Shown one piece after another: positions 1 to 8,837 of a stretch of DNA of 64,000 nt (positions within the stretch are counted from its first letter, which is position 1; each line of letters starts with the position of its first letter). The DNA is from JAPHTQ01 sp050288165 (lineage in GTDB: Bacteria > Pseudomonadota > Gammaproteobacteria > Thiohalomonadales > Thiohalomonadaceae). A program made the position numbers and the translations under genes. Under the pieces are notes generated by a model. That model was not told where the DNA came from, did no database searches, and saw only the letters and a list, made by a program, of their open reading frames with translations. The stretch is from contig JBNKDG010000005.1 of the NCBI GenBank assembly GCA_050288165.1, positions 220,700 to 284,699 of the forward strand. The letters run 5' to 3'.

Positions 1-1063
1 TGGTGGAATCGGCCCTGGCATCGAACCAGTCTGTTCCACGGTAAAAGCTGTATACCGTCGTAAGCTGCCCCCACTCCTGCACGGACGAAAGTTTCAGATC
101 CAGTTGCGCCAGGGTGGTTTTGTAACTGGACACATCCACCAGTTCATCCGCAAAGTAGTTTTTAGTGTCCTTGTGATAAACCGACATGGAGCCTGTCAGT
201 TTGTTTTTCTGGTTCCGCCACAGGACCTTACTCACTCTCAGGCGGGTACCCAGGGTATCGCCTTCAGAGAGGTAGGTGTCATTGATGCCCGATACACCCT
301 GGCGGTAGGAAAAATCGGTGCCGACAACTTCCACCAGGTAGTCCGATATCGGGAAGGAGTAGTTCAGTTCCGAACCGGCATTGCCCTGGTACTCTTTCTG
401 TACGTAGCTGGTGTTGTAGCGATAGGTCAAAATATCGTTAATCCACAGGGGATTGTCGATAGACAGTTCGCCGGTTACCGATACGTTGTCTTTTTTCAGG
501 TTATGTCTGCCACTTATCCCGATTTGCAGGTGGTAGGGGGTGCTGTCTTCGCTTTTGATTTCGATGACGCTCCCGCCGGGTTTCTTGCCCGGTGCGATAT
601 CGAACTTCACGTCGCTTGACGGCGGCCTGTTCATCATTTCCAGGGACGATTCAATGTTCCGTAAATTCAGGATGTCGCCCTTCTGGAACGCGAACGCCGT
701 CCTTATCCTGGAATTGGCCTGCTTGGTTTTGGCATCGACCACATCTTCCAGCGTTCCCTTCAATACGCTAATGCTGATTTGGCCATCGGAAATGTCCTGC
801 TCTTCCAGGTAGGCCCTTGTGGTGATATTCCCTCTGTTCATGTACATATCAGATACGCTATCCACAACTGCGCTCAGCAGTTCCTTGTCGATGCACTTGC
901 CCATGTATGGCCCGAACAGAACCCTGCCCTGCTCTCCGGTGAAGTCCTTGTCCCCTACATCCACACGACTCAATTCCGTACATTGCGGCGCAGGAAGTAT
1001 CTCTTCTGCAAGTACGTTGCCGACGCAAGGCACTAACAGCAACGTATAGAGGCGGTAATTCAT
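1..1063 (-). CDS. TpsB/ShlB-FhaC family two-partner secretion outer-membrane transporter, N-terminal part
   Basis: Open frame read leftwards from an ATG at 1063 and still open at the window edge, so only about 354 N-terminal residues are visible. Residues 1-19 look like a signal peptide (MNYRLYTLLLVPCVGNVLA). A POTRA_2-like segment follows, with the family pattern NITTRAYLEEQDISDG, a short linker and MMNRPPSSDVKFDIAPG. After it come alternating beta-strands with aromatic residues, as in a TpsB barrel (NPLWINDILTYRYN). The family exports a large TpsA adhesin or haemolysin across the outer membrane. No TpsA lies upstream; it could be beyond the left edge. The barrel and the conserved VRGY region are outside the window. 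The family call is based on POTRA and early barrel pattern only. Confidence 0.85.
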   Translation of the reverse strand, partial: MNYRLYTLLLVPCVGNVLAEEILPAPQCTELSRVDVGDKDFTGEQGRVLFGPYMGKCIDKELLSAVVDSVSDMYMNRGNITTRAYLEEQDISDGQISISVLKGTLEDVVDAKTKQANSRIRTAFAFQKGDILNLRNIESSLEMMNRPPSSDVKFDIAPGKKPGGSVIEIKSEDSTPYHLQIGISGRHNLKKDNVSVTGELSIDNPLWINDILTYRYNTSYVQKEYQGNAGSELNYSFPISDYLVEVVGTDFSYRQGVSGINDTYLSEGDTLGTRLRVSKVLWRNQKNKLTGSMSVYHKDTKNYFADELVDVSSYKTTLAQLDLKLSSVQEWGQLTTVYSFYRGTDWFDARADST

Positions 1064-1629
1064 TGGTGTCTGTCTGTGTAGAGTAGTCGCGCGCGAAATA
1101 GCCGCAGCTATTTGGTGCAAAATCCTTTTGGGAACTGGCGGCACATCGAGTACATGCCATTGAAAATTATTGGGTAATCAGGAGGGCATATTGGGATTAG
1201 CAGCACTCCCTCGCCGTATACTTCCAGATGAATTTTAACCACGCGACATACAAAATTACAAACACAAAATAGAGGGAAATAGAAGAACCCTCTTATGAAA
1301 TATTTGAATATTCACCATTCGGAGTGATGACGACGCTACAGGTGTTTGCTGATATAACGTCTGAGCAATTGCAGATAAGTGAAGTTACGCCCGGCATATC
1401 CGGGAGCCTATTGGGTGGCTGTGCCCTCAAAGGACTCTCCTTGGATACAAGGCGCTACGTCCTTATGGCCAGTTGCTACTCTCGATGAAGACCTTCATTT
1501 CCCCGTGTTCGGATATGCTCCCGAACCACCATCTTCATCAAGTCCACCAGTCGATACTCAGGTATCCCTTGGCACAGAAATGCTGTTCGTTATAGTTACT
1601 CTGCTTTTCTATATAGCGCCGTTTATTAG
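1064..1629. other. Intergenic region without a convincing gene
   Basis: This 566-bp stretch separates the TpsB gene from the convergently placed 3' end of the ferredoxin reductase gene. The part near 1200-1300 is AT-rich and probably holds the TpsB promoter. A plus-strand frame at 1379-1669 could encode 96 residues with a hydrophobic stretch near its C-terminus (MLFVIVTLLFYIAPFISYFL), but it lacks a good ribosome-binding site and its end runs antisense into the reductase gene. A second short frame begins at 1327. Neither resembles a family I know. Confidence 0.4.
1233..1261 (-). promoter_or_regulatory. Candidate sigma-70 promoter for the TpsB gene
   Basis: On the minus strand TTGTAA (1261-1256) is separated by 17 bp from TTAAAA (1238-1233), in an AT-rich stretch about 170 bp upstream of the TpsB start. 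Only the hexamers and the spacing support it. Confidence 0.35.
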
Positions 1630-2640
1630 TTACTTTTTGTCAGAAGCCCAGGAGAAGGCGTCCGAATAACAGTGCTCTGGATCGACACCCCGCGCCACTG
1701 CCGCATCCCTGGCGCTGTAGACCATATCGGGATGGCCGCAGGCGTAGACCTCGAAGCCGCTCAGATTCTCAAAGTCGGCCAGCAGTGCCTCCTGTACATG
1801 TCCCTTGCGTCCGTCCCAGTCCGCATCTGGCTGTGACAACACCGGGCGGTAGCGGATGTTGGGGAAACGGCTCTCCCACTCACGCACCAGTGCATCGGCA
1901 TAAAGCCCGTCGCGATTCCGCGCACCCCAGTAAAGATAGACCGCGCGGCTCGACTGCTCCGCCACCATATGCTCAATGATCGCCTTGACCGGGCCGAAGC
2001 CGGTACCGGTGGCGAGCAGGATAATCGGCTGCTCCGAGTCCTCGCGCAGGAAGAAGCTGCCCTTCGGTCCCTCGATGCGCACGATATCTCCCTCTTTCAT
2101 GCCGTCGAAGATGTGTGCGGTAAATTCGCCGCCCTTGATGCGGCGGATGTGAAACTCCAACAGATCGTCGTGGTGCGGCGCGTTGGCGATGGAGAAGGCG
2201 CGCTTGCGACCGTCGGGCATCATGAAGTCGACGTACTGTCCGGCCAGGTATTGCAGCCGCTCGCTCTCGGGCAGCTTGAGGAACAGGGCCATCACTTCGT
2301 CGTTGAGCTTTTCCAGTTTGGCCACCTTGGTCGGCAGCTTCTTCACCGGGATCTCTTCCACCGCGCCGATCTCGTGGATCTCGATGGTAAGGTCTGTCAC
2401 CGGTTTGGCGACGCAGAACAGCGACATACCGATCGACGCCTGGGCTTCACTTAAGCCCATCGGTTCATCGTCATAGCGGATCTCGCCGCTGACGATCTGG
2501 CCGATGCAGGCGCCGCAGGCACCGCCGCGGCAGCCATAGGGAAAGGCGAGGCCGTTGCGCAGGGCCGCTTCAAGAATGGTTTCGTCGGGGTTGGCGCTGA
2601 ACTCGTGCCCGCTGGGCAGGACCTTGATTGAAAAACTCAT
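1630..2640 (-). CDS. 2Fe-2S ferredoxin-FAD/NAD(P) oxidoreductase (CDP-6-deoxy-glucoseen reductase-like)
   Basis: 336-residue flavoprotein of the phenol hydroxylase reductase / AscD type. Residues 1-90 form a plant-type ferredoxin domain with the iron ligands in CRGGACGACIGQ plus the later FCV cysteine. The FAD domain carries RAFSIAN. The NAD(P) domain carries GTGFGPVKAII and ends with the usual CGHPDMV block. Such proteins pass electrons from NAD(P)H through FAD and the 2Fe-2S centre to a partner enzyme. No dedicated oxygenase or dehydratase partner is adjacent, so the substrate is unknown. The database name based on glucoseen reductase describes similarity only. It is not a PyrK, which carries its cysteine cluster at the C-terminus. 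Confidence 0.85.
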   Translation of the reverse strand: MSFSIKVLPSGHEFSANPDETILEAALRNGLAFPYGCRGGACGACIGQIVSGEIRYDDEPMGLSEAQASIGMSLFCVAKPVTDLTIEIHEIGAVEEIPVKKLPTKVAKLEKLNDEVMALFLKLPESERLQYLAGQYVDFMMPDGRKRAFSIANAPHHDDLLEFHIRRIKGGEFTAHIFDGMKEGDIVRIEGPKGSFFLREDSEQPIILLATGTGFGPVKAIIEHMVAEQSSRAVYLYWGARNRDGLYADALVREWESRFPNIRYRPVLSQPDADWDGRKGHVQEALLADFENLSGFEVYACGHPDMVYSARDAAVARGVDPEHCYSDAFSWASDKK

Positions 2641-2707
2641 GCGATTCCTTTAATCATTATTTTTGCAGCAAATTATGCAATAACTCGGGCGGTAGGTGGC
2701 AATCGAT

Positions 2708-3259
2708 TTATGGCCGCACCAATCCCGCTTCAACCTGATCCCGCTTTTCTTTCCCCACCAGGATCTCGATCAACGCCAGGGTAAAGTCCATTGCGGTGCC
2801 GGGACCGCGCGAGGTGATCACCTTGCCGTCCTGCACCACCGGGGTTTCCAGATAGGTGACGCCGGGCAGGTCCATTTTGTCCACATGGCCGGGATAGCTG
2901 GTGGCCTGTTTGCCGTCGAGCAGTCCAGCGTTACCCAGTACTCGCGGTGCGGCGCAGATCGCGGCGACATATTTATCGGCACCGGCCATTTTGTGCAGCA
3001 GAGTATGGATGCGCGGATCGGCATCGAGGTTGGTGGCGCCGGGCAGACCGCCGGGCAGTACCACCATGTCGTAGTCGCGGCGCAGGGCGTGATCGAGATC
3101 GGTCTGCGGCACCAGCACCACGCCACGGGAGGCGGTCACCGGCCCCGGCTCAAGCCCGGCAGTGGTCACCTCCACACCGGCCCGCACCAGCAGGTCGATG
3201 ATGGTTACTGCTTCAAGCTCTTCGCATCCGGGGGCGAGGGGGACAAGGACGCTTGCCAT
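2708..3259 (-). CDS. DJ-1/PfpI (YajL/ThiJ-like) protein
   Basis: 183 residues, the full length of a YajL/DJ-1 protein. The early glutamate in PGCEELEA and the nucleophile-elbow cysteine in AAICAAP (about residue 100) are the conserved pair of the family. Members have been described as chaperones or deglycases acting on glycated protein and nucleotides; the activity is debated. The start is well supported by AGGAGG a few bases upstream of the ATG. The first 55 bp overlap the 3' end of the upstream deacetylase-like gene, so the two are probably co-transcribed. Confidence 0.88.
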   Translation of the reverse strand: MASVLVPLAPGCEELEAVTIIDLLVRAGVEVTTAGLEPGPVTASRGVVLVPQTDLDHALRRDYDMVVLPGGLPGATNLDADPRIHTLLHKMAGADKYVAAICAAPRVLGNAGLLDGKQATSYPGHVDKMDLPGVTYLETPVVQDGKVITSRGPGTAMDFTLALIEILVGKEKRDQVEAGLVRP

Positions 3260-4032
3260 AGCCGTTCCTCCTGTCTGCTGTGGTTAATCAACTCAGAGAC
3301 CGGCACCAGCCGCACACCGTACTCGTCCAGTTCGGGCAACAGGTGTTCCAGTGCCGCGATGGTCTCCGGATAGGGGTGGCTGATGCCGATGGCGGCACCG
3401 TCACGTTGCGCCCGCGCCACCAGACGGCTGAACTGGCTACGAATCGCCGCCTCGTCACGGTCGTTGTCGAGGAAGATATTGCGGCGCAGGCTGGGCACCG
3501 CCTTCTCCCGGGCGATACGTCCGGCGATGGTGTGGGCGGTGGTGGCGCTGTCGATAAAGTAGAAGCCATCCATGCGGTGCAGCGAGGTCATCAACCAGGC
3601 CATCGGCTCGATCATCCGCGTGAGCAGGCTGCCCATGTGGTTGTTCATGCCTCGGGCATGGGGTACCGATTCGAGATTGGCGCGCAGGGTCTGCTGCAGC
3701 GTCTGCCGATCCATGCTGCGGTCGATCCCGCCCGGCCCCATGGCGCGACCGTTACTCGCCTCCATCGGCTGGTGCAGCATCACCTCCTTACCGGAAGCGA
3801 AGGCGGCCTCGGCGAGGCGGCGACTATAGGTGGTCTGGGGCAGAATGGCGCAGGTGACCTGGCCGGGGAGGGCGGCGACACGCAGGCCGTCGTGCAGGCG
3901 ATCGCCCAGGTCGTCGATGATGATGGCAATCGCCGGCAACAAGGGCGAAGCGGGCGGCTCCTCTGCCGTCGCGCAGAGCGGCAGCAGTGCCAGCACTGCT
4001 GCCAACCCACGCTGCCAGTTACCGCGCAGCAA
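3205..4032 (-). CDS. Divergent polysaccharide deacetylase family protein (YibQ/DUF610)
   Basis: 275 residues with an N-terminal signal peptide ending near ATAEEPP, followed by the family block AIAIIIDDLGD, then ILPQTTYS and the HQPMEA histidine. The fold is that of carbohydrate esterase family 4, but the catalytic role of this branch is not established. It sits directly behind ctpA and, across a short gap, envC. In Proteobacteria this YibQ-CtpA-EnvC-GpmI neighbourhood is recurrent, which points to cell-wall turnover. The chosen start is TTG; GGGGAG lies 9 bases before it, next to the ctpA stop codon. Confidence 0.82.
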   Translation of the reverse strand: MLRGNWQRGLAAVLALLPLCATAEEPPASPLLPAIAIIIDDLGDRLHDGLRVAALPGQVTCAILPQTTYSRRLAEAAFASGKEVMLHQPMEASNGRAMGPGGIDRSMDRQTLQQTLRANLESVPHARGMNNHMGSLLTRMIEPMAWLMTSLHRMDGFYFIDSATTAHTIAGRIAREKAVPSLRRNIFLDNDRDEAAIRSQFSRLVARAQRDGAAIGISHPYPETIAALEHLLPELDEYGVRLVPVSELINHSRQEERLWQASLSPSPPDAKSLKQ

Positions 4033-4038
4033 GGGCAG

Positions 4039-5373
4039 TTACTCCCCGTTACGGCTCTGCATGATGGTGAGGCCCTTGAGCAGGGTCAGCGCCTCATAGA
4101 GGACATAGTCGCTGTCGACCAGTGACTCTTTATCCGCATCCTTCTTCTTGCTGTCGCTTTTCTTCTTGTCACCGTTGCCGTTGGCAAGGTGGCCGGCCAG
4201 ATCCGCCTCTTTGATCAACTCGACACCGTTACCCTCGAGCTTCGCCACCTTGAGCGGCTCGACGGCGATATCCGGCACGATACCCTCGGCCTGAATGGAA
4301 CGGCCGGACGGGGTGTAGTAACGGGCGGTAGTAATCTTCACCGCGGTGTTGTTGCTCATGGGGAAGATGGTCTGCACCGAGCCCTTACCGAAAGTACGTG
4401 ACCCCATGATCACCGCGCGCTTGTGATCCTGCAGCGCACCGGCGACGATCTCCGAGGCGGAGGCGGAACCACCGTTGACCAGCACCACCAGTGGCGCGCC
4501 GTTCAGCACATCGTCCGGAGTGGCGACAAAGTCGAGCTGCGCGTCGGCGGCGCGGCCTTCGGTATAGACGATCTTGCCTTTGCGCAGGAAGGCGTCGGAA
4601 ACGCTCACCGCCGCACCGAGCACACCGCCCGGGTTGTTGCGCAGATCCAGCACCAGCCCCTGCAGGCTACCTTTGTTCTCTTTCTTCAGCTTGCTCACCG
4701 CCTTGTGCACATCTTCACCGGTGGCGGTCTGGAAATTGGTGATGCGCACATAGCCGAAGCCCTGCTCCAGCATGCGGTTCTTGACGCTCTTCACCTTAAT
4801 TTCGTCGCGGGTGATGGTGATGATCAGCGGCTTCTGCACCCCTTCACGGACGATGGTCAGGGTAATATCGCTACCCGGATCACCGCGCATCATCTTCACC
4901 GCCTCGGTCAGGGTCATCCCCTTCACCGGGGTATCGTCGAGGCGAATGACCAGATCACCGGCCAGCACACCGGCGCGCATCGCAGGGGTATCGTCGATGG
5001 GGGTAACCACCTTGACGAAGCCGTCTTCCATGGTGACCTCGATGCCGAGACCGCCGAACTTGCCGGTGGTACCGACCTGAAGGTCCTTGAACTCTTCCTG
5101 ATCGAGATAGGCGGAGTGGGGATCGAGGCTGGCGAGCATGCCGCGAATGGCGCCTTCCAGCAGTTTCTTGTCGTCGACCTTTTCGACGTAATCCTCTTTA
5201 ACCCGACCGAACACCTCGCTGAGGCTGCGCAGTTCGCCAAGCGGCAGGGTGCTGCCATTGCCGTTGGCAGAGGCGGCCTGACGATCGGCCAGCACGCTGG
5301 TGCCGACGCTAAGCGCCGCACCCAGGGTCATACCTGCTGCCAGAACCAGAGTAAATCTTGCTGATGACTTCAT
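4039..5373 (-). CDS. ctpA: Carboxy-terminal processing protease CtpA (S41 family)
   Basis: 444 residues. A signal or anchor segment occupies residues 1-29. A PDZ domain lies at about 95-180 (GGLGIEVTMEDGF, PAMRAGVLAGDLV). The S41 catalytic domain carries NGGSASASEIVAG and FGKGS, giving Ser305 and Lys330 as the expected Ser-Lys dyad. In Pseudomonas the orthologue, with its LbcA adaptor, degrades peptidoglycan endopeptidases and so controls wall cross-linking. That fits the adjacent amidase activator EnvC. The extreme C-terminus is Lys/Asp-rich (GDKKKSDSKKKDADKES). Confidence 0.93.
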   Translation of the reverse strand: MKSSARFTLVLAAGMTLGAALSVGTSVLADRQAASANGNGSTLPLGELRSLSEVFGRVKEDYVEKVDDKKLLEGAIRGMLASLDPHSAYLDQEEFKDLQVGTTGKFGGLGIEVTMEDGFVKVVTPIDDTPAMRAGVLAGDLVIRLDDTPVKGMTLTEAVKMMRGDPGSDITLTIVREGVQKPLIITITRDEIKVKSVKNRMLEQGFGYVRITNFQTATGEDVHKAVSKLKKENKGSLQGLVLDLRNNPGGVLGAAVSVSDAFLRKGKIVYTEGRAADAQLDFVATPDDVLNGAPLVVLVNGGSASASEIVAGALQDHKRAVIMGSRTFGKGSVQTIFPMSNNTAVKITTARYYTPSGRSIQAEGIVPDIAVEPLKVAKLEGNGVELIKEADLAGHLANGNGDKKKSDSKKKDADKESLVDSDYVLYEALTLLKGLTIMQSRNGE

Positions 5374-5469
5374 CTATTGCTCCTGGATCGGCTAACGCCG
5401 CCGACCCTTCATTTATTAACTGCCTTCCGGCTGGATAGTTAAAGATAGTACTTCAATCGCCAGGCAAAA

Positions 5470-6618
5470 TCAGCGCTTGCACCAGCGTACCGGATCGGTG
5501 GGTTTGCCGTCCTTTCTGATCTCGAAATAGAGTCCACTGCGCTCCGCGCCGCCACTGTCGCCAACGGTGGCAATGGTCTCGCCCGACTCGACCCAGTCGC
5601 CGGTCTCCTTGTAGAGACTCTGGTTTTGGCCGTAGAGACTCATGTAGCCGTCGCCGTGATCGAGAATGATCACCATACCGTAGCCGCGTAGCCAGTCGGC
5701 GAAGGCGACCCGGCCGTGTGAGATCGCCTTGACCTCATCGCCCTGTCCGGCGCCGATCATGACTCCCATCCAGCGTAGACTGCCGACCTTGCGCGGACTG
5801 CCGTAGCTGACCAGCAAGGGGCCGCTGGCGGGCCAGCGCATTTTCCCTTTGAGGCTGGGGAAGGGCTTACGGTTCCCCGCCTCGGCGGGAATATCTTCCA
5901 GCACATCGGCCAGGGCGTTGAGCAGTTTCTTCAACTCCTGCTCATCTTCAAGCATCGCCGCGAGACGCTGATCCTGACTGCCGATCTCATCCTTCAGTTT
6001 GGCCACCACCGCTTCGCGTTCGTCACGGGAGTTTTCCAGCTCGCTCTTCTCCTGCTTCTGCTTCTCCCGCAGTTCACGCATCTTTTTTGTTTCCGCCTCC
6101 ATTTCGAGACGTACCTTTTCCAGCTTGTTAATCGTCTCGCTAAGACGATCGATGCGTTCGCTACGGGCCTTGTTGAGGTAGTCGTAGTAGGTCACCACCC
6201 GACCGACGGTGGACGGACTCTCCTGGTTGAGCAGGATCTTGAGATACTCCTGCCGCCCCATGGCGTAGGTGGCGCGGACCTGATCCCCCAGGTATTCACG
6301 CTGCTGTGCAATGGAACGTTGCAACTCGCGCTCTTCTTCGCGCAGCTTGTCGAGACGCTTACGCCGCTGATTGAGATCGCGACCGAGGCGGGGAATGCTG
6401 CGAGTGAGGGAGGCGATACGCTGTTCCGACTTGCGCAGATCCTCGCGCAGTTCATCGTAGTGGTTACGCACCTTCTGCAACTGCGATTGCAGTGTGGCGA
6501 TGCGCTCGCGTAGCTGTTGCAGTTCGGCCCGCTTGGCCGCCTTGTCTTCCGCCTGTAGCGGCAGACAGACAAACAGCAGCAGAGCAAGCACAAGGTGACG
6601 TTGTCGTGGGCTCGTCAT
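5470..6618 (-). CDS. envC: Murein hydrolase activator EnvC
   Basis: A signal peptide is followed by a long coiled coil (about residues 25-235, rich in E/K/R/L heptads) and a C-terminal LytM/M23 domain. The LytM domain is degenerate: the canonical HLHFEIR is GLYFEIR and the YAHL position is LYGQN, so zinc ligands are missing. That is expected for an EnvC that activates AmiA/AmiB-type amidases at the division septum rather than cutting itself. I chose the ATG at 6618 (MTSPRQRH) because GGGAG lies 6 bases upstream and the signal peptide then starts normally. Longer starts at 6645 and 6663 would add 9 or 15 residues and overlap the end of gpmI. Confidence 0.9.
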   Translation of the reverse strand: MTSPRQRHLVLALLLFVCLPLQAEDKAAKRAELQQLRERIATLQSQLQKVRNHYDELREDLRKSEQRIASLTRSIPRLGRDLNQRRKRLDKLREEERELQRSIAQQREYLGDQVRATYAMGRQEYLKILLNQESPSTVGRVVTYYDYLNKARSERIDRLSETINKLEKVRLEMEAETKKMRELREKQKQEKSELENSRDEREAVVAKLKDEIGSQDQRLAAMLEDEQELKKLLNALADVLEDIPAEAGNRKPFPSLKGKMRWPASGPLLVSYGSPRKVGSLRWMGVMIGAGQGDEVKAISHGRVAFADWLRGYGMVIILDHGDGYMSLYGQNQSLYKETGDWVESGETIATVGDSGGAERSGLYFEIRKDGKPTDPVRWCKR

Positions 6619-6646
6619 TGCGCTCCCAGACAACGTCGCCTTCATC

Positions 6647-8215
6647 TCAGCGCGCCTCACCATCGGCCTGCACGATCAGGTCCTGGCCGTTCATTTCGTT
6701 CGGCTTATCCAGACCGAGCAGGTCGAGCATGGTCGGCGCCACATCGGCCAGCACGCCGCGATCGCCAAATTGCAGCTCGCGTTTGCCGACGTAGATGAAC
6801 GGCACCAGATTGGAGGTGTGGGCAGTGTGCGGCTGACCGGTGTCTTCGCCCTTCATCTGCTCCGCATTGCCGTGGTCGGCGGTGATCAACATCTCGCCGT
6901 CCTGCTTGCGGATCGCCTCGACCAGGCGACCGAGGCAGCCGTCCAGGGTTTCCACCGCGGTGACCGTGGCGTCGAAGTTGCCGCTGTGACCGACCATGTC
7001 AGTGTTGGCGTAGTTGCAGATGATGACGTCGTACTTACCGCTTTCGATCGCCTCGATCAGTTTGTCGGTCACCTCCAGCGCGCTCATCTGCGGCTGCAGA
7101 TCGTAGGTGGCGATCTTCGGCGAGGCGACCAGGATGCGATCCTCAAACTCGAACGGCTCTTCGCGGCCACCGTTAAAGAAGAAGGTGACGTGGGCGTACT
7201 TTTCGGTCTCGGCGATACGCAACTGGTGCATGCCCATTTTGGCGAGGTATTCGCCGAGAACGTTGTTCAGCCGCTCCGGCGGAAAGGCGACCGGGATGGC
7301 GTAGTCGGCACTGTACTCGGTGAGGCTGGCGAACATGCCGAGCTTGGGCTGGATGGCCCGCTCGAAGCCGTCGAAATCAGGCTCAATGAAGGTACGGGTG
7401 AGCTGCCGCGCCCGGTCGGAGCGGTAGTTCATGAAGATCACCACGTCACCGTCCTGCATCCGCACCTGTTCGGTGCCCTGCGGCTGGATCGCGGTTGCCT
7501 TGACGAACTCGTCGGTCTCGCCGCGTTCGTAGGCCATCTCCAGTCCGCTCATGGCATCGGCAGCGGTGAACTCCGTATGACTGCCGGTGATCAGATCGTA
7601 GGCGGCCTGCACCCGCGGCCAACGGCGATCCCGATCCATGGCGTAGAAACGACCGATAATCGTGGCGAAACGGCCAACTCCCAGTTCGTCGAAGACCTGC
7701 TGCATCAGCTGAATCGACTCGGCAGCACTCTTCGGCGGCATATCGCGGCCATCGAGGAAGGCGTGCAGGTAGACCTTCTTCGCCCCACGCTCGGCAGCCA
7801 GTTTGGCCATGGCGTGGATGTGTTCTTCGTGGCTATGCACGCCGCCGGGGGAGAGCAGACCCAAAATGTGCACCGCGCTGTCGTTGGCGATGGCGGTATC
7901 GACCACTTCCTGCAGGGTGGCGTTGGTATAGAAGGAGCCGGTCTTGATCGCGCGGCTGACCCGGGTGAACTCCTGGTAGACCACGCGGCCTGCGCCCAGA
8001 TTGAGGTGGCCTACCTCGGAGTTACCCATCTGTCCGCTGGGCAGGCCAACCTCCGCGCCGGAGCAGCGGATCAGGGTATGTGGGCATTTACTCCAGAGCT
8101 CGTCCCAGACTGGGGTCTTGGCCGCATCGATGGCGTTGTAATAGCTGTTTTCGCTATAGCCCCAGCCGTCCAGAATGGTCAGCAACAGCGGGCGGTGGCG
8201 CGTGGAAGAGGGCAT
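6647..8215 (-). CDS. gpmI: 2,3-bisphosphoglycerate-independent phosphoglycerate mutase
   Basis: 522 residues, normal for the cofactor-independent enzyme that interconverts 3- and 2-phosphoglycerate in glycolysis. The first metal-binding aspartate is in LTILDGWGYSE and the phospho-acceptor serine in QMGNSEVGHLN. Later metal-site blocks are present (NYANTDMVGHSG and ITADHGNAEQM). It reads away from the thiol cluster that starts at 8444 and is followed by envC, an arrangement seen in many gammaproteobacteria. Confidence 0.95.
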   Translation of the reverse strand: MPSSTRHRPLLLTILDGWGYSENSYYNAIDAAKTPVWDELWSKCPHTLIRCSGAEVGLPSGQMGNSEVGHLNLGAGRVVYQEFTRVSRAIKTGSFYTNATLQEVVDTAIANDSAVHILGLLSPGGVHSHEEHIHAMAKLAAERGAKKVYLHAFLDGRDMPPKSAAESIQLMQQVFDELGVGRFATIIGRFYAMDRDRRWPRVQAAYDLITGSHTEFTAADAMSGLEMAYERGETDEFVKATAIQPQGTEQVRMQDGDVVIFMNYRSDRARQLTRTFIEPDFDGFERAIQPKLGMFASLTEYSADYAIPVAFPPERLNNVLGEYLAKMGMHQLRIAETEKYAHVTFFFNGGREEPFEFEDRILVASPKIATYDLQPQMSALEVTDKLIEAIESGKYDVIICNYANTDMVGHSGNFDATVTAVETLDGCLGRLVEAIRKQDGEMLITADHGNAEQMKGEDTGQPHTAHTSNLVPFIYVGKRELQFGDRGVLADVAPTMLDLLGLDKPNEMNGQDLIVQADGEAR

Positions 8216-8443
8216 ATGTCAAACCAATTTAGTCAGTTATTTTTTCGAGTCCCGGCTATTCTAACGTGCTTGCGGTTTTTGGGCCATGTTGAGTGTAGGG
8301 GTAAACCATTCATTTCGCAGGAAATCACTTACATCCACAAAGCTCTTCTCAAACGTTTTATTATTGTATATTGTTTTGCTGATATTATATCGGTGGAGAG
8401 ACAAGCCACCACACCCCACTACGCCGCAGTCAGGGACCGGAAT
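8216..8443. promoter_or_regulatory. Divergent gpmI / ArsR-regulator promoter region
   Basis: 228 bp between two divergent genes. An AT-rich segment at 8350-8390 contains TTGTAT (8364-8369) and TATATC (8386-8391) separated by 16 bp, a possible promoter for the regulator. An inverted repeat ATTTC-N4-GAAAT lies at 8312-8325 and could be an operator. Both are weak by themselves. Confidence 0.3.
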
Positions 8444-8761
8444 ATGTCAGATACCGCACACATGGGATTGATAACCAAGGATGATGATATCGACCGCGCT
8501 TCACGCTCGTTGAAGGCGATGTCGCATCCGCTTCGCTTGAAGATCCTCTGCACACTTGGCGATCAGGAAGTCAGTGTTCAGGACATCGTCGACCGCGTTG
8601 GCACCTCCCAGAGTAATATCTCGCAACACCTTGCTATTCTGCGCGACAAAGGTATCCTCTCTTCGCGCAAGGACGCCAACCGCGTCTACTACAAGGTCGT
8701 CGACTCGCGCACGTTGCAACTGATCGGCATGATGCGCGTCGTCTTCTGCACTTTGGAATAA
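8444..8761 (+). CDS. ArsR-family regulator with a SqrR/BigR-like cysteine pair
   Basis: 105 residues forming a single winged-helix domain. The core is HPLRLKILCTLGD, and the recognition helix is QSNISQHLAILRDKGIL, followed by a wing ending RVYYKV. Only two cysteines are present, Cys36 in the second helix and Cys102 near the C-terminus. They are 66 residues apart, the same interval as Cys41/Cys107 of the persulfide sensor SqrR as I recall it. No arsenic or zinc ligand motif of the ArsR/SmtB type is seen. The gene is followed 76 bp later by a rhodanese and then GrxC and TrxC, which suits a repressor released by persulfide or thiol oxidation. The ATG at 8444 follows GGGACCGG; a longer open frame upstream is not coding. 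Confidence 0.85.
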   Translation: MSDTAHMGLITKDDDIDRASRSLKAMSHPLRLKILCTLGDQEVSVQDIVDRVGTSQSNISQHLAILRDKGILSSRKDANRVYYKVVDSRTLQLIGMMRVVFCTLE

Positions 8762-8837
8762 GCGCCACTTTAAATACGCTATTGAACGGTGCAGGCCGTT
8801 CGATGGCGATCCGTTTACTATAAGAACACACCCGACC

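Noticed and set aside
4423..5364. 313-codon plus-strand frame antisense to ctpA
   Set aside because: Shadow of CtpA; composition dominated by complements of Gly/Ala/Asp codons.
6770..8443. Long plus-strand open frame that runs antisense to gpmI into the ArsR gene
   Set aside because: Only the part from 8444 resembles a protein family; the rest mirrors the codon pattern of gpmI, which is unambiguous on the other strand.
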